Shown: positions 18,058-29,021, numbered from the stretch's first letter. The stretch is 63,770 bases of DNA from Gammaproteobacteria bacterium (GCA_006218035.1 VBWC01000009.1:1-63770), one strand, 5' to 3'. Translations and numbers: made by a program. The notes: generated by a model from the sequence alone, not told the origin.

Positions 18058-18079
18058 CGTTCAGCCGTGTCGCTGAACG
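18058..18079 (+). repeat. carAB leader hairpin 1
   Basis: CGTTCAGC and GCTGAACG form an 8-bp perfect stem with a 6-base loop at the very 5' end of the predicted carAB message. It is followed by CCTGGTTTTAG. It might be part of an antitermination switch with hairpin 2, although no strong alternative pairing between them is obvious by eye. Confidence 0.5.
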
Positions 18080-18104
18080 CCTGGTTTTAGTGAATTTATC
18101 ATTG

Positions 18105-18136
18105 ACGGGAGGAAGCAAACTACTTCCTCCCGTTTT
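18105..18136 (+). terminator. Attenuator-like terminator in the carAB leader
   Basis: ACGGGAGGAAG pairs perfectly with CTTCCTCCCGT (11 bp, 7-base loop) and runs into four U. It is a textbook intrinsic terminator. Only 28 bases separate it from the carA start codon, too few for a separate promoter, and the only good promoter lies upstream. It therefore acts on carAB transcription as well as on read-through from dapB. The left arm also looks like a Shine-Dalgarno sequence. Confidence 0.75.
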
Positions 18137-18164
18137 ACTGTCCACGATCTGAACTGGAGTGCCA

Positions 18165-19316
18165 GTGTCCCACCGCCCCGCCCTGCTTGCGCTTGCCGAC
18201 GGAACCCTGTTTCGGGGTGAATCTATCGGTTACGAAGGGCAGGCCACCGGCGAGGTGGTGTTCAACACCGCGATGACCGGCTACCAGGAAATCCTCACCG
18301 ACCCGTCCTACTGTCAGCAGATCGTCACGCTGACCTATCCGCACATCGGCAATACCGGCGTTAACGCCGATGACGAAGAATCGCCGCGGATTTTCGCCAG
18401 TGGCCTGGTGATTCGTGATCTGCCTGCCGTGGTCAGCAACTGGCGGGCCGAGGAGTCGCTGGCCGATTATTTGCGCCGGCACCGAACCGTCGGCATCGCC
18501 GGGATCGACACGCGCAAGCTGACGCGCATATTGCGCGAAAAAGGCGCGCAGAGCGGCTGCATCGTCGCTGGCAGCAAGATGGACGAGACCGCTGCGCTGG
18601 ATGCGGCGCAGGCGTTTCCCGGCTTGAAGGGGCTGGATCTTGCCAGAGTAGTGACCACCGCGAAGGCGTACGAGTGGCGCAGTGGCCTCTGGTCGTTGCC
18701 GGAAGGATACGGTCAGGCGTCGAGCCCGGACAGCCTGCCGTTTCATGTCGTCGCGTACGACTACGGCGTCAAACGCAACATCCTGCGCATGCTGGTCAGC
18801 CGTGGCTGTCGCCTGACCGTGGTGCCGGCGCAGACACCGGCGGCTGACGTGTTCGCGATGCAGCCTGACGGTGTGTTCCTGTCCAACGGTCCCGGTGATC
18901 CGGAGCCGTGCGATTACGCGATCGCCGCAATACGCGCGATAGTCGATGCCGGTGTCCCGGTGTTCGGCATCTGTCTCGGGCATCAGTTGCTGGGCCTTGC
19001 CAGCGGTGCGCGCACCGTCAAGATGAAATTCGGCCACCACGGCGCGAACCATCCGGTGCAGGAACTGGAAACGGGGCGGGTCATGATTACCAGCCAGAAC
19101 CATGGATTTGCCGTCGACGAAGCCACGTTGCCGGCGACATTGCGCGCGACGCACCGCTCGCTGTTCGATGGGTCGTTGCAAGGCTTGCAGCGCACCGACA
19201 AACCGGCATTCAGTTTTCAGGGCCATCCCGAGGCCAGTCCCGGGCCGCATGATGTGGCACCGTTATTCGACCACTTCATTAAGCTGGTGAAACAGTACCG
19301 GCGTCGGGCGGGTTGA
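18165..19316 (+). CDS. carA: Carbamoyl-phosphate synthase small subunit
   Basis: A 383-residue glutamine amidotransferase that supplies ammonia to CarB for carbamoyl phosphate, the precursor of arginine and pyrimidines. The N-terminal domain has [18 protein letters not shown] and [16 protein letters not shown]. The class I amidotransferase domain has the nucleophile Cys in [12 protein letters not shown] and the His/Glu pair in [16 protein letters not shown] at 18165 is chosen because TGGAG lies five bases ahead; another GTG at 18159 is in frame. It is preceded by an attenuator-like leader. Confidence 0.97.
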   Translation: MSHRPALLALADGTLFRGESIGYEGQATGEVVFNTAMTGYQEILTDPSYCQQIVTLTYPHIGNTGVNADDEESPRIFASGLVIRDLPAVVSNWRAEESLADYLRRHRTVGIAGIDTRKLTRILREKGAQSGCIVAGSKMDETAALDAAQAFPGLKGLDLARVVTTAKAYEWRSGLWSLPEGYGQASSPDSLPFHVVAYDYGVKRNILRMLVSRGCRLTVVPAQTPAADVFAMQPDGVFLSNGPGDPEPCDYAIAAIRAIVDAGVPVFGICLGHQLLGLASGARTVKMKFGHHGANHPVQELETGRVMITSQNHGFAVDEATLPATLRATHRSLFDGSLQGLQRTDKPAFSFQGHPEASPGPHDVAPLFDHFIKLVKQYRRRAG

Positions 19317-19322
19317 GCGAAC

Positions 19323-22300
19323 ATGGCCAAGCGTACCGACATTGAAAGCATATTGATCATCGGCGCCGGGCCGATCGTGATCGGTCAGGCGTGCGAGTTC
19401 GATTACTCGGGCGCGCAGGCCTGCAAGGCGCTGCGCGAGGAGGGCTACAAGGTCATCCTCGTCAATTCCAATCCGGCCACGATCATGACCGATCCGGGCA
19501 TGGCGGATGTGACCTATATCGAACCGATCCGCTGGCAGACGGTGGCCCAGATCATCGAAGCCGAACGGCCGGATGCGTTGCTGCCGACCATGGGTGGCCA
19601 GACGGCGCTGAACTGCGCGCTGGATCTGGCGCGCGAGGGCATACTGGATGAATTCGACGTCGAGCTGATCGGCGCCAGCGCCGATGCGATCGACAAGGCC
19701 GAGGACCGCGCGCGTTTCGGCGAGGCGATGCGCGCGATAGGCCTGGAAGTGCCGCGGGCGATTATCGCCCGCAACAAGGAAGAGGCGCTGGCGGCGCAGA
19801 CGAGCATCGGTTTTCCGACGATTATCCGGCCGTCGTTCACAATGGGCGGCAGCGGCGGTGGTATTGCGTACAACCCCGAGGAATTTCTGGAAATCGTCGA
19901 GCGCGGCCTGGATCTGTCGCCGACGCACGAGCTGCTGATCGAGGAATCGGTGCTCGGCTGGAAGGAGTATGAAATGGAAGTTGTCCGCGATTCCCGCGAC
20001 AACTGCATTATCGTCTGTTCGATCGAGAATCTCGATCCGATGGGCATTCATACCGGCGATTCGATCACGGTCGCGCCGGCGCAGACGCTGACGGACAAGG
20101 AGTACCAGATCATGCGCAACGCGTCGATCGCGATCCTGCGCGAGATCGGCGTCGAGACCGGTGGCTCGAACGTGCAGTTCGCGGTGAATCCGCAGGACGG
20201 CCGTCTGCTGGTCATCGAGATGAATCCGCGCGTATCGCGTTCGTCGGCGCTGGCGTCGAAGGCGACCGGATTCCCGATCGCCAAGGTCGCCGCGAAGCTG
20301 GCCGTCGGTTATACGCTCGACGAGTTGCGCAACGAAATCACCGGCGGTGCGACACCCGCGTCGTTCGAGCCGGCTATCGACTACGTGGTGACCAAGGTGC
20401 CGCGCTTTACCTTTGAAAAGTTTCCACAGACGGCGCAGCGACTGACCACGCAGATGAAATCCGTCGGCGAGGTGATGGCGATAGGCCGGACGTTCCAGGA
20501 GTCGCTGCAAAAGGCGCTGCGCGGTCTGGAAACCGGCGTTGACGGTCTGAACGAAAAGGTCGATCCCGGCAACGATAACGCGCTGACGATTATCCGACAA
20601 CAATTGACGTCGACCGGCCCGGAGCGGCTCTGGTTCATCGCGGATGCGTTTCGCGCCAGAATTGGCGGCGACGAAATCCACGCGCTGACGCGCATCGATC
20701 CGTGGTTTCTTGTGCAGATCGAGGAGCTGGTGCGCATCGAGGAAGGGCTGCGTGGCCAGTCGCTCGCTGCGCTCGACAAGGAGCGGTTGTTCCGGCTGAA
20801 GCAGAAAGGGTTTTCGGACCGGCGGCTCGCCCAGGTGCTCGGCGTGCGCGAAGAGCAGGTGCGCAAGCAGCGGCATGCGCTCGGTGTGCGCCCGGTATAC
20901 AAGCGCGTCGATACCTGTGCGGCGGAGTTCGCATCGACGACCGCTTACATGTATTCCACCTACGAAGAGGAATGTGAAGCCGCGCCGACGGACCGCAACA
21001 AGATCATGGTGCTGGGCGGCGGTCCGAACCGGATCGGGCAGGGCATCGAATTCGACTACTGCTGCGTGCATGCGGCGTTCGCGATGCGCGAAGAGGGTTA
21101 TGAGACCATCATGGTCAACTGCAATCCGGAAACGGTGTCGACTGATTTTGATACGTCCGACCGCTTGTACTTCGAGCCGCTGACACTGGAAGACGTGCTG
21201 GAAATCATCGCGATCGAACGCCCGAAAGGGGTCATCGTCCAGTACGGCGGTCAGACACCGCTGAAATTGGCGCGCGCGCTGGAGGCCGCCGGGGCGCCGA
21301 TCATCGGCACGACACCGGATGCGATCGACCGCGCCGAGGATCGCGAGCGGTTTCAGCGCATGCTTCACCAGCTCGGCCTGAAACAGCCCGAGAACCGCAC
21401 CGCGACAGAGCCCGAACAGGCGGTTCGTCTGGCGCGTGAGATCGGCTTCCCGCTGGTGGTCAGGCCGTCGTATGTGCTGGGTGGCCGGGCGATGGAAATT
21501 ATCTATGACGAGGAGGATTTGCGCCGTTACATGCGCGCGGCTGTCGATGTCTCCAACGACGCACCGGTGTTGCTGGATCGCTTTCTGGATGACGCGATTG
21601 AGGTCGACGTGGATGCCATATGTGACGGCCGGGATGTGTTGATCGGCGGCGTCATGCAGCATATCGAGCAGGCCGGAGTGCATTCCGGTGACTCGGCGTG
21701 TTCGTTGCCACCGTACAGTCTGGACGCCGAAATTCAGGCGCGCTTGCGGGCACAGGTGGCGGCGATGGCGCACGCGCTGGGGGTGGTCGGCCTGATGAAC
21801 GTGCAGTTTGCGGTCAAGGGTCAGGATATCTACGTGCTCGAAGTCAATCCGCGTGCGTCACGTACCGTGCCATTCGTATCGAAGGTGATTGGCCGGTCGC
21901 TGGCGAAGATCGCGGCGCGTTGCATGGTCGGTAAATCGCTCGTCGAACAGGGAGCCACCGAAGAAATTGTGCCGAAGTACTGGTCGGTCAAGGAAGCGGT
22001 GTTTCCATTTAACAAGTTCCCGAACGTTGATCCTATTCTGGGCCCCGAGATGAAGTCGACCGGCGAGGTGATGGGTGTCGGGCGCACCTTCGCCGAGGCG
22101 TTCGCCAAGTCGCAGCAGGGCGCCGGTGTGGTGTTGCCGCACGATGGTCGGGCGTTCGTCAGCGTCCGCGACGCTGACAAGGGCGGGGTCGCGGCGGTGG
22201 CAGGCGAGCTACACAGCCTGGGATTTGCTATTCTTGCCACTTGGGGAACGGCTCAAGTGCTTGAACAAGCGGGCATTGCCTGCACCCGCGTGTATAAGGT

Positions 22301-22544
22301 CGGCGAAGGCCGGCCGCATATTGTTGATATGATCAAGAGCAATGACGTGACGTTCATCGTGAATACCACCGAAGGTAAACAGGCAATCGCGGATTCGGCC
22401 GAGATCCGGCGCGCGGCCTTGCAGTGCAAGGTTCCGTACACCACGACGCTGGCCGGCGCGCGGGCGACCTGCATGGCGCTGCGCGACGAGTCCGCCTACG
22501 GCGTCTATCCATTGCAACGACTGCACAAGGAGTTGATGGAATGA
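19323..22544 (+). CDS. carB: Carbamoyl-phosphate synthase large subunit
   Basis: A 1073-residue enzyme with two homologous ATP-grasp halves (residues ~1-400 and ~550-935), an oligomerisation region between them and a C-terminal MGS-like allosteric domain (~936-1073). The paired motifs are present: [20 protein letters not shown] in the first half and [19 protein letters not shown] in the second, plus [12 protein letters not shown] and [22 protein letters not shown]. It completes the enzyme with CarA. It starts 6 bp after carA and its stop overlaps the greA start (ATGA). Confidence 0.98.
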   Translation: MAKRTDIESILIIGAGPIVIGQACEFDYSGAQACKALREEGYKVILVNSNPATIMTDPGMADVTYIEPIRWQTVAQIIEAERPDALLPTMGGQTALNCALDLAREGILDEFDVELIGASADAIDKAEDRARFGEAMRAIGLEVPRAIIARNKEEALAAQTSIGFPTIIRPSFTMGGSGGGIAYNPEEFLEIVERGLDLSPTHELLIEESVLGWKEYEMEVVRDSRDNCIIVCSIENLDPMGIHTGDSITVAPAQTLTDKEYQIMRNASIAILREIGVETGGSNVQFAVNPQDGRLLVIEMNPRVSRSSALASKATGFPIAKVAAKLAVGYTLDELRNEITGGATPASFEPAIDYVVTKVPRFTFEKFPQTAQRLTTQMKSVGEVMAIGRTFQESLQKALRGLETGVDGLNEKVDPGNDNALTIIRQQLTSTGPERLWFIADAFRARIGGDEIHALTRIDPWFLVQIEELVRIEEGLRGQSLAALDKERLFRLKQKGFSDRRLAQVLGVREEQVRKQRHALGVRPVYKRVDTCAAEFASTTAYMYSTYEEECEAAPTDRNKIMVLGGGPNRIGQGIEFDYCCVHAAFAMREEGYETIMVNCNPETVSTDFDTSDRLYFEPLTLEDVLEIIAIERPKGVIVQYGGQTPLKLARALEAAGAPIIGTTPDAIDRAEDRERFQRMLHQLGLKQPENRTATEPEQAVRLAREIGFPLVVRPSYVLGGRAMEIIYDEEDLRRYMRAAVDVSNDAPVLLDRFLDDAIEVDVDAICDGRDVLIGGVMQHIEQAGVHSGDSACSLPPYSLDAEIQARLRAQVAAMAHALGVVGLMNVQFAVKGQDIYVLEVNPRASRTVPFVSKVIGRSLAKIAARCMVGKSLVEQGATEEIVPKYWSVKEAVFPFNKFPNVDPILGPEMKSTGEVMGVGRTFAEAFAKSQQGAGVVLPHDGRAFVSVRDADKGGVAAVAGELHSLGFAILATWGTAQVLEQAGIACTRVYKVGEGRPHIVDMIKSNDVTFIVNTTEGKQAIADSAEIRRAALQCKVPYTTTLAGARATCMALRDESAYGVYPLQRLHKELME

Positions 22545-23017
22545 GCAGAGAACCGATAACGCTGGAAGGCGAGCTGCGTTTGCGCGAGGAGCTGAAAGAG
22601 CTCAAGTCGGTCAAGCGGCCGGCCGTCATTCAGGCCATCGCCGACGCCCGGGCGCACGGTGATCTGAAGGAAAATGCCGAGTACCACGCCGCGAAGGAAC
22701 AGCAGGGCTTCATCGAAGGCCGCATCGCCAACATCGAGCAACGCCTCGGCAACGCCCAGATTATCGACGTGTCCAAACTGAACGCGGGCGGCAAGGCGGT
22801 TTTCGGTTCGACGGTTGAACTGATCGACCAGGAAAACGGGGAAGAGGTCGTTTACCAGATCGTCGGTGATCTCGAGGCGGACATCAGTGCAGGCAGAATT
22901 TCCATCAGCTCGCCGCTGGCGCGATCGCTGATCGGCAAGATCGAAGGCGATATCGCGACGTTTCAGGCGCCGGGCGGTATCAAGGAATACGAGATTGTCA
23001 GCGTCCGGTATCGCTGA
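22541..23017 (+). CDS. greA: Transcription elongation factor GreA
   Basis: A 158-residue factor that enters the RNA polymerase secondary channel and stimulates transcript cleavage. The N-terminal coiled coil carries [23 protein letters not shown], where the tip residues D and E are catalytic. The C-terminal FKBP-like domain ends [14 protein letters not shown] and VSVRYR. Start ATG 22541 overlaps the carB TGA by four bases and has AAGGAG upstream inside carB, so it is translationally coupled to carB, a common gammaproteobacterial order. Confidence 0.97.
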   Translation: MSREPITLEGELRLREELKELKSVKRPAVIQAIADARAHGDLKENAEYHAAKEQQGFIEGRIANIEQRLGNAQIIDVSKLNAGGKAVFGSTVELIDQENGEEVVYQIVGDLEADISAGRISISSPLARSLIGKIEGDIATFQAPGGIKEYEIVSVRYR

Positions 23018-23031
23018 CGACTGAGCCAGCC

Positions 23032-23487
23032 GTGACACCATCATCCCGATTGCTGGTAGGCGAACAGTTATTGCTGACGCTGTGGGTCGGCAGCCAGTGG
23101 GCAATTGGCTACATCGCCGTGCCGGTGCTGTTTCATTCACTGGATAACCGCGCGCTGGCCGGCAACGTCGCCGGCGAAATGTTCACCGTGGTTTATCTGA
23201 TCGGGCTTGTTGCCGGCCCTTTGTTGCTCGCAAGTCTGTGGTTTCGCGCCGGGCCTGTCCTTCGGGAGTGGCGCTTCTGGGTGATAGCGGCGATGGTGGT
23301 GCTGGTCGCCATTGGCATGTTTGTGGTGCAGCCGATGATGCAGGATTTGAAGACGCAGGGAGAGCTGGTCAAGGGCAGTGAACTCGCAGCGCGCTTCGGC
23401 CGCTTGCACGGCGTGTCCTCGGCGATGTATCTGGTAACGAGTCTGTTGGGCCTGGCGCTGGTGGTTTTCGGCCGGCGCGATGACTGA
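23032..23487 (+). CDS. DUF4149 integral membrane protein
   Basis: A 151-residue protein with four hydrophobic segments (about 8-30, 48-70, 80-102 and 128-147). GEQLLLTLWVGSQWAIGYIAVPVLF near the N-terminus and the RLHGVSSAMYLVTSLLGLALV end match DUF4149, which is typically found next to greA and yhbY in gammaproteobacteria. Function is unknown. The start is GTG 14 bases after greA, so it is the last gene of the car-greA unit. The next gene is convergent. Confidence 0.85.
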   Translation: MTPSSRLLVGEQLLLTLWVGSQWAIGYIAVPVLFHSLDNRALAGNVAGEMFTVVYLIGLVAGPLLLASLWFRAGPVLREWRFWVIAAMVVLVAIGMFVVQPMMQDLKTQGELVKGSELAARFGRLHGVSSAMYLVTSLLGLALVVFGRRDD

Positions 23488-23514
23488 CCACGACGTGCCG
23501 CACGGCGATTGAAT

Positions 23515-23808
23515 TTAAGCCGGAAGCACAATGCGAGGTTTTTTGCCGCGGCGATAAAACGTTGCGGTACGGCCGATGGTCTGGACGAGCACGGCATCGG
23601 TTTCGGTGCAAACTTGATCGATCAGTTGCCGACGTGCCGTGTGATCGCCGGCCGGCAGTCTGATCTTGACGAGTTCATGGTAGGCGATAGCCGCCGTGAT
23701 TTCAGCCAGCACGCCCGGTGTAATACCCGCATCGCCGACAATAACCACCGGGTTAAGATGGTGACATAGCGAGCGCAGGTGCGTTTTCTGTTTCGTGGAA
23801 AGCGACAT
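23515..23808 (-). CDS. yhbY: YhbY family CRM-domain RNA-binding protein
   Basis: A 97-residue single CRM domain protein associated with 50S ribosome precursors. MSLSTKQKTHLRSLCHHLNPVVIVGDAG, then VLAEITAAIAYHELVKIRLPAG and the GRTATFYRRGKKPRIVLP end with the GxxG-like loop define it. ATG at 23808 gives the normal length; the longer upstream frame is non-coding. It diverges from rlmE as in E. coli, and both genes serve 50S maturation. The two promoters overlap at their -10 boxes. Confidence 0.94.
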   Translation of the reverse strand: MSLSTKQKTHLRSLCHHLNPVVIVGDAGITPGVLAEITAAIAYHELVKIRLPAGDHTARRQLIDQVCTETDAVLVQTIGRTATFYRRGKKPRIVLPA

Positions 23809-23822
23809 GATCAATACAGGGT

Positions 23823-23852
23823 TTGTGACTATTTCCGGGCGCGTAGTATAAC
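23823..23852 (+). promoter_or_regulatory. Predicted rlmE-ftsH promoter
   Basis: TTGTGA (23823-23828), 18 bp, TATAAC (23847-23852). The -10 shares four bases with the -10 of the opposing yhbY promoter. Confidence 0.5.
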
Positions 23853-23872
23853 CGCTGGCGCAACGGGAGCAA
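23845..23872 (-). promoter_or_regulatory. Predicted yhbY promoter
   Basis: On the minus strand TTGCTC (23867-23872), 16 bp, TATACT (23845-23850). It faces the rlmE promoter and overlaps its -10, so the two should exclude each other. Confidence 0.5.
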
Positions 23873-23941
23873 GACATACGCCCCGGATTCAGCCGGCGGC
23901 ACTTGGAGTCGGCGCATCGATATCGGGTTAGATTCACGACC

Positions 23942-24562
23942 ATGCCGAGAAGTAAAAGCAGTCGCCGGTGGTTGCAGGAGCATCATGACGACGTTTATGT
24001 GCTGCGCGCGCGACAGGAAGGGTACCGGTCACGCGCGGCGTACAAGCTGCTCGAAATCAACGAAAAGCATCGTCTGCTGCGTCCGGGGATGGCCATTGTC
24101 GATCTCGGGGCCGCGCCGGGTGGCTGGTCGCAGATTGCCGCGCGTCATGTAGGCCCCGGCGGGCGCGTGATTGCGACGGATATTCTGCCGATGGAGGCGC
24201 TACAGAACGTCGAATTCGTTCTGGGCGATTTTACCGAGGAGACGGTTTATGAATCCCTGGTCGCGATGCTTGGCGAGCGGCGGGCCGGACTTGTTATTTC
24301 CGATATGGCCCCCAATAGTAGTGGAATGAAAACCGTGGATCAGCCGCGGGCGCTGTATCTGGCTGAACTGGCACTGGATATGGCGCGCCGTGTACTCAGC
24401 CCCGGCGGTGATTTTCTGGTGAAAGTCTTTCAGGGCGCGGGTTCCGAGCAATTCATCAAGGAGATTCGCGGCGCCTTTGGCAAGGTGGTGATTGTGAAAC
24501 CAAAGGCCTCCCGGCCGAAATCGCGTGAGGTTTATGTGCTCGCGCGTAACTATTTAGTATAG
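23942..24562 (+). CDS. rlmE: 23S rRNA (uridine-2'-O)-methyltransferase RlmE (FtsJ/RrmJ)
   Basis: A 206-residue SAM-dependent enzyme that methylates U2552 in the 23S A-loop. It has the N-terminal RSRAAYKLLEIN with the catalytic Lys, the SAM motif VDLGAAPGGWSQIA, SDMAPNSSG with the catalytic Asp, and LVKVFQGAG with the second catalytic Lys. Length equals the family norm. ATG 23942 is chosen for the MPRSKSSRRW start. ftsH follows 120 bp downstream. Confidence 0.96.
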   Translation: MPRSKSSRRWLQEHHDDVYVLRARQEGYRSRAAYKLLEINEKHRLLRPGMAIVDLGAAPGGWSQIAARHVGPGGRVIATDILPMEALQNVEFVLGDFTEETVYESLVAMLGERRAGLVISDMAPNSSGMKTVDQPRALYLAELALDMARRVLSPGGDFLVKVFQGAGSEQFIKEIRGAFGKVVIVKPKASRPKSREVYVLARNYLV

Positions 24563-24685
24563 TAAGGTCTAGGTTTATGGAAGCCCCTGTTCAAGGCGGG
24601 ATTTATTTTTCCGCTACAATAAACATCCGGCAGGGGCGCGGGGCGCGCAAGGTTTTTTCAGCGAGAGGCGTTTGAGTTGAACGAT

Positions 24686-26602
24686 ATGGCGAAAAATATA
24701 ATCCTGTGGGTGGTCATCGCGGTGGTGTTGATGTCCGTCTTCAACAATTTCGGTCCGCCCCAGCCAGCGTCCCGGCAGCTTCCGTATTCGCAGTTCATCG
24801 AGGAAGTGCGCCATAAACAGGTTGAAAAAGTCGTCATCGAGGGGCCGCGTATTTTCGGTGAATACCAGGGTGGCGGCAAGTTTGCCACCTACAGTCCCGG
24901 CGATCCCGGGCTGGTCGGCGACCTGCTCAATAATAATGTGAATATTACGGCGCAGCCGGCGGAACGCCAGGGTCTGTTGATGCAGATCTTTATTTCGTGG
25001 TTCCCGATGTTGCTGCTGATCGCCGTGTGGATCTTCTTCATGCGCCAGATGCAGGGCGGTGGCGGTGGTCGCGGCGCGATGTCGTTTGGGCGCAGCCGCG
25101 CCCGCCTGCTTGGTGAGGACCAGGTCAAGGTGACGTTTGCCGATGTTGCAGGTGTTGAGGAGGCGAAAGACGAAGTCGCCGAACTCGTCGAGTTTCTGCG
25201 CGACCCATCGAAATTCCAGAAGCTCGGCGGCAAGATTCCGCGCGGCGTATTGATGGTCGGCGCCCCCGGTACCGGCAAGACGCTGCTGGCGCGCGCGATC
25301 GCCGGTGAGGCAAAGGTGCCGTTTTTCACGATATCCGGTTCGGATTTCGTCGAGATGTTTGTCGGCGTCGGTGCGGCGCGTGTGCGCGATATGTTCGAGC
25401 AGGCCAAGAAGCAGGCCCCGTGCATTATCTTCATCGATGAAATTGATGCGGTTGGTCGTCATCGCGGTGCCGGGCTCGGCGGTGGTCATGACGAGCGCGA
25501 GCAGACACTGAATCAGCTGCTGGTCGAGATGGACGGTTTTGAAGGCAACGAAGGTGTCATAGTGATTGCCGCGACCAACCGGCCCGATGTGCTGGATCCG
25601 GCGCTGCTGCGCCCCGGTCGCTTCGACCGTCAGGTGGTCGTGCCGCTGCCGGATATCCGTGGCCGGGAACACATTCTGAAAGTCCACATGCGCAAGGTGC
25701 CGATGTCAGATGACGTGAAGCCGTCGGTCATTGCCCGTGGCACGCCCGGATTTTCCGGCGCTGACCTTGCGAACCTGGTAAACGAGGCGGCCTTGTTCGC
25801 CGCGCGCGCCAACAAGCGTACGGTCGAGATGGATGATTTCGAAAAGGCGAAAGACAAGATCATGATGGGCGCTGAACGCCGCTCCATGGTCATGAGTGAA
25901 CAGGAAAAGAAACTGACCGCGTATCACGAATCCGGTCACGTCATCGTCGGCCGCACCGTCCCGTCGCACGATCCTGTGCACAAGGTGACGATCATTCCCC
26001 GCGGTCGTGCACTGGGGTTGACCATGTTCCTGCCGGAGGAGGATCGCCATAGCTACAGCAAGGAGCGACTCGACAGCCAGATATCCAGCATGATGGGCGG
26101 TCGTATTGCCGAAGAGCTCATATTCGGGCGAAATGCAGTCACTACAGGGGCATCGAACGATATTCAGCGCGCCACGGAAATCGCCCGTAATATGGTGACC
26201 CGCTGGGGCTTGTCGGAACGCCTTGGGCCATTATCTTATTCTGAGGAAGAGGGCGAGGTGTTCCTCGGTCACTCCGTGACGCAGCACAAGCAGGTTTCTG
26301 CCGAAACTGCTCGCGTCATTGACGAAGAATTACGCGCAATCGTTGATCGCAACTACGAACGTGCCAGGAAGATATTGCTGGATAACGTCGACAAGCTGCA
26401 TCTGATGGCCGAGGCCTTGCTCAAATACGAGACGCTCGATAACGATCAGATCAACGACATCATGAACGGCAAGCAGCCGCATCCCCCGAGCGGATGGACC
26501 CATGATTCGTTGGAGCCACCGTCAGGAAAGGCGCCTGAGGCGAAATCGACCGCCGAAGATACGCCGGATGGCAAGATTGGCGATCCGGCTCAGCAGCATT
26601 AA
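24686..26602 (+). CDS. ftsH: ATP-dependent zinc metalloprotease FtsH
   Basis: A 638-residue membrane-anchored AAA+ protease that degrades membrane and regulatory proteins such as sigma-32 and LpxC. TM1 (~5-20) and TM2 (~104-120, [18 protein letters not shown]) flank a small periplasmic domain. Walker A GAPGTGKT is at ~192-199, Walker [11 protein letters not shown] and the SRH region [20 protein letters not shown] follow, and the zinc motif HESGH is at ~414. TTG 24677 is an alternative start three codons earlier. A TACAAT -10-like element at 24615-24620 suggests a local promoter besides read-through from rlmE. Confidence 0.98.
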   Translation: MAKNIILWVVIAVVLMSVFNNFGPPQPASRQLPYSQFIEEVRHKQVEKVVIEGPRIFGEYQGGGKFATYSPGDPGLVGDLLNNNVNITAQPAERQGLLMQIFISWFPMLLLIAVWIFFMRQMQGGGGGRGAMSFGRSRARLLGEDQVKVTFADVAGVEEAKDEVAELVEFLRDPSKFQKLGGKIPRGVLMVGAPGTGKTLLARAIAGEAKVPFFTISGSDFVEMFVGVGAARVRDMFEQAKKQAPCIIFIDEIDAVGRHRGAGLGGGHDEREQTLNQLLVEMDGFEGNEGVIVIAATNRPDVLDPALLRPGRFDRQVVVPLPDIRGREHILKVHMRKVPMSDDVKPSVIARGTPGFSGADLANLVNEAALFAARANKRTVEMDDFEKAKDKIMMGAERRSMVMSEQEKKLTAYHESGHVIVGRTVPSHDPVHKVTIIPRGRALGLTMFLPEEDRHSYSKERLDSQISSMMGGRIAEELIFGRNAVTTGASNDIQRATEIARNMVTRWGLSERLGPLSYSEEEGEVFLGHSVTQHKQVSAETARVIDEELRAIVDRNYERARKILLDNVDKLHLMAEALLKYETLDNDQINDIMNGKQPHPPSGWTHDSLEPPSGKAPEAKSTAEDTPDGKIGDPAQQH

Positions 26603-26645
26603 ACTCGGGTGCGTCGGCGAGTGCGTGGCCGTGTAGCGGTTTGAG

Positions 26646-27518
26646 ATGTCGGCTGTCACGCCGGGCTCTGTAGTAAAATCCGGAAAAGTGCTGGATTGTG
26701 CCGGTCGGAAGCTGGATCTGGGGACGCCGCGCGTGATGGGTATCCTGAATGTTACCCCCGACTCCTTTTCGGAGGGGGGTAATTTTTTGTCCGTTGATAA
26801 GGCGCTCGCACATGCGCGCCGCATGGTTGCGGATGGCGCTTCCATCGTCGACGTCGGCGGGGAGTCGACCCGGCCGGGTGCAGCGCTCGTTTCAATCTCC
26901 AAGGAAATCGGGCGGGTGGTCCCGGTGATTGAGGCCTTGTGTGCGGAATTACCGGTGATCATCTCGGTAGATACCAGTCGGCCCGATGTGATGGCGGCGG
27001 CGGTTGCTGCCGGTGCCGGGATGATCAACGACGTTCGGGCTTTGCTAAGCGACGATGCACTTGCCGCCGCGGCAGATAGTGGTGCTGCGGTGTGTTTGAT
27101 GCACATGCAGGGCAATCCCCGTACGATGCAGAACAATCCGCGGTACGGCGATGTTGTGGGTGAGGTGATGACGTTTTTGAGACATCGCGTCGCCGCTTGT
27201 GTTGACGCAGGTATCGCGCGTCAGCGACTGGTGATAGACCCCGGTTTCGGGTTTGGCAAGTCGCTTGCGCACAATCTCGAACTGTTGAAACGGCTCGATC
27301 TATTTCATGAGCTGCAATTGCCGATATTAGTGGGAATGTCACGTAAGTCTATGATCGGCAGGGTGTTGGATAAGGAAGTGGGCGATCGACTGGTGGGCGG
27401 AATCGCCTGCGCGGTGCTGGCCGTGTGGCAGGGCGCTTCAGTGATTCGTACGCACGACGTTCGCGAGACGGTGGAGGCCGTACGTATGTGCCACGCAGTT
27501 GTAGCAGGCGGTTTCTAG
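26646..27518 (+). CDS. folP: Dihydropteroate synthase
   Basis: A 290-residue TIM-barrel enzyme of folate synthesis that joins p-aminobenzoate to the pterin; it is the sulfonamide target. Motifs are MGILNVTPDSFSEGG (loop 1), DVGGESTRPGA (loop 2), SVDTSRPDV, MHMQGNPRTMQ, LVIDPGFGFGKS and VGMSRKSMIG. It lies in the conserved ftsH-folP-glmM order, 43 bp after ftsH and 66 bp before glmM. Confidence 0.97.
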   Translation: MSAVTPGSVVKSGKVLDCAGRKLDLGTPRVMGILNVTPDSFSEGGNFLSVDKALAHARRMVADGASIVDVGGESTRPGAALVSISKEIGRVVPVIEALCAELPVIISVDTSRPDVMAAAVAAGAGMINDVRALLSDDALAAAADSGAAVCLMHMQGNPRTMQNNPRYGDVVGEVMTFLRHRVAACVDAGIARQRLVIDPGFGFGKSLAHNLELLKRLDLFHELQLPILVGMSRKSMIGRVLDKEVGDRLVGGIACAVLAVWQGASVIRTHDVRETVEAVRMCHAVVAGGF

Positions 27519-27584
27519 TAATTTCCGGGTTCGAACGGTGCCTACCCGATTGGCGCCAGGCATAACTTCAGGCAGGATTATGTT

Positions 27585-28982
27585 GTGACAAGAAAACATT
27601 TCGGTACGGACGGTATTCGCGGTCGTGTCGGCCAAGAGCCGATCACGGCAGAGTTTGTGTTGAAGCTCGGCTGGGCCGCCGGTAAGGTGCTGGCACCGCA
27701 GGGTGGCGGCAAGGTCCTGATAGGCAAGGATACGCGGATATCGGGGTATATGTTCGAATCGGCGTTGCAGGCCGGTCTGTCGGCTGCCGGAGTCAATATC
27801 CGGTTGCTGGGACCGATGCCGACGCCGGCGATCGCCTATCTCACCCGAACGCTGCGTGCGCAGGCCGGTATTGTTATCAGCGCTTCTCACAACCCCTACT
27901 ACGATAACGGGCTAAAATTCTTCTCGGGGCAGGGCACCAAGCTGCCCGACGACGTCGAGCGACAAATCGAGGAAATGCTCGATCAACCGATGAGAACCGT
28001 GGATTCATCGGTACTTGGCAAGGTAGAGCGCGTGGTCGACGCGGCAGGCCGATATATCGAGTTCTGCAAAAGCACCGTTCCGAACGGTACCAACTTCAGG
28101 GGCATGACCATCGTCGTTGACTGCGCACATGGCGCGACTTATCACGTAGCCCCAAATGTTTTCAAGGAGTTGGGGGCTAATGTTATTGAGATTGGCGTCG
28201 AGCCGGACGGGCTGAACATCAATAGCGAATGTGGTTCGACGCACCCGCAGGCGCTGCAGGCGGCGGTGCTGGAACACGGCGCGGATCTTGGTGTGGCCCT
28301 GGACGGCGACGGTGATCGCGTGTTGATGGTGGATCATAAAGGTGAACTCGTCGACGGCGACGAATTGATGTTTATCATCGTGATGGCGCGCCTGAACGAC
28401 GGGTGTCTGGGTGGCGGGGTCGTTGGCACCATCATGACAAATCTGGGGCTGGAGCACGCGTTGATGGAGAAGAACATCCGTTTTGAACGCGCCCCGGTAG
28501 GTGACCGGTATGTCATGGAAAGACTTCTGAAAGAAGGTTGGCTGATCGGTGGCGAAACGTCGGGGCATGTCATGTGCCTGGACCGGACAACGACCGGCGA
28601 CGGGATCATTGCCGCGCTGCAGGTACTGGCAGCCGTGCAAAAATCGGGATGTTCCGTGCATGAGCTAAAGGCCGGTATGACAAAATTCCCCCAGTACATG
28701 GTCAATGTGACGATCCGTGAACCGGTCAATGTCGATGGTTCACCAGAACTGACATCGGCGGTGCGCGATGCGGAAAAGGACCTGGGCCATGATGGCCGGG
28801 TGCTACTGCGCGCTTCCGGTACGGAACCGGTTTTTCGTGTCATGGTCGAGGGCAGCGATGCGGCGTTGGTAAAGAAGCTTGCCAACAATCTGGCGCATAT
28901 CGTTAAAAAAATGCAGGGAGCACCGGCGATCCCCGACCGTGCCGTGACCGTGATGGACCCTTCGCGTATCACCGCTCGTTAA
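27585..28982 (+). CDS. glmM: Phosphoglucosamine mutase
   Basis: A 465-residue alpha-phosphohexomutase that converts glucosamine-6-P to glucosamine-1-P for peptidoglycan and LPS. It starts with GTG as [16 protein letters not shown]. The phospho-Ser loop is [17 protein letters not shown], the metal loop LDGDGDR, the sugar loop GGETSGH and the phosphate site [16 protein letters not shown]. The C-terminus is about 20 residues longer than the usual 445, with a Pro-rich tail after VKKMQ. GGCAGGA sits ahead of the start. Confidence 0.97.
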   Translation: MTRKHFGTDGIRGRVGQEPITAEFVLKLGWAAGKVLAPQGGGKVLIGKDTRISGYMFESALQAGLSAAGVNIRLLGPMPTPAIAYLTRTLRAQAGIVISASHNPYYDNGLKFFSGQGTKLPDDVERQIEEMLDQPMRTVDSSVLGKVERVVDAAGRYIEFCKSTVPNGTNFRGMTIVVDCAHGATYHVAPNVFKELGANVIEIGVEPDGLNINSECGSTHPQALQAAVLEHGADLGVALDGDGDRVLMVDHKGELVDGDELMFIIVMARLNDGCLGGGVVGTIMTNLGLEHALMEKNIRFERAPVGDRYVMERLLKEGWLIGGETSGHVMCLDRTTTGDGIIAALQVLAAVQKSGCSVHELKAGMTKFPQYMVNVTIREPVNVDGSPELTSAVRDAEKDLGHDGRVLLRASGTEPVFRVMVEGSDAALVKKLANNLAHIVKKMQGAPAIPDRAVTVMDPSRITAR

Positions 28983-28996
28983 GCGCGCTCCGACTG

Positions 28997-29021
28997 GATT
29001 CCGTGGCAGGCCGCCGGAATC
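28997..29021. repeat. Inverted repeat after glmM
   Basis: GATTCCG and CGGAATC form a 7-bp stem with an 11-base loop, flanked by further CTG/CAG pairing. It begins 14 bases after the glmM stop. No U-tract follows, so it is at best a weak terminator. Confidence 0.35.

Noticed and set aside
18105..18136. Hairpin as a simple dapB terminator unrelated to carA
   Set aside because: It may stop dapB read-through too, but no promoter fits between it and carA, so it must also lie in the carA leader.
19263..21773. 836-residue open frame on the minus strand opposite carB
   Set aside because: It is the antisense shadow of carB in GC-rich DNA; its translation is Arg/His/Gln-rich and matches no family, while carB is certain.
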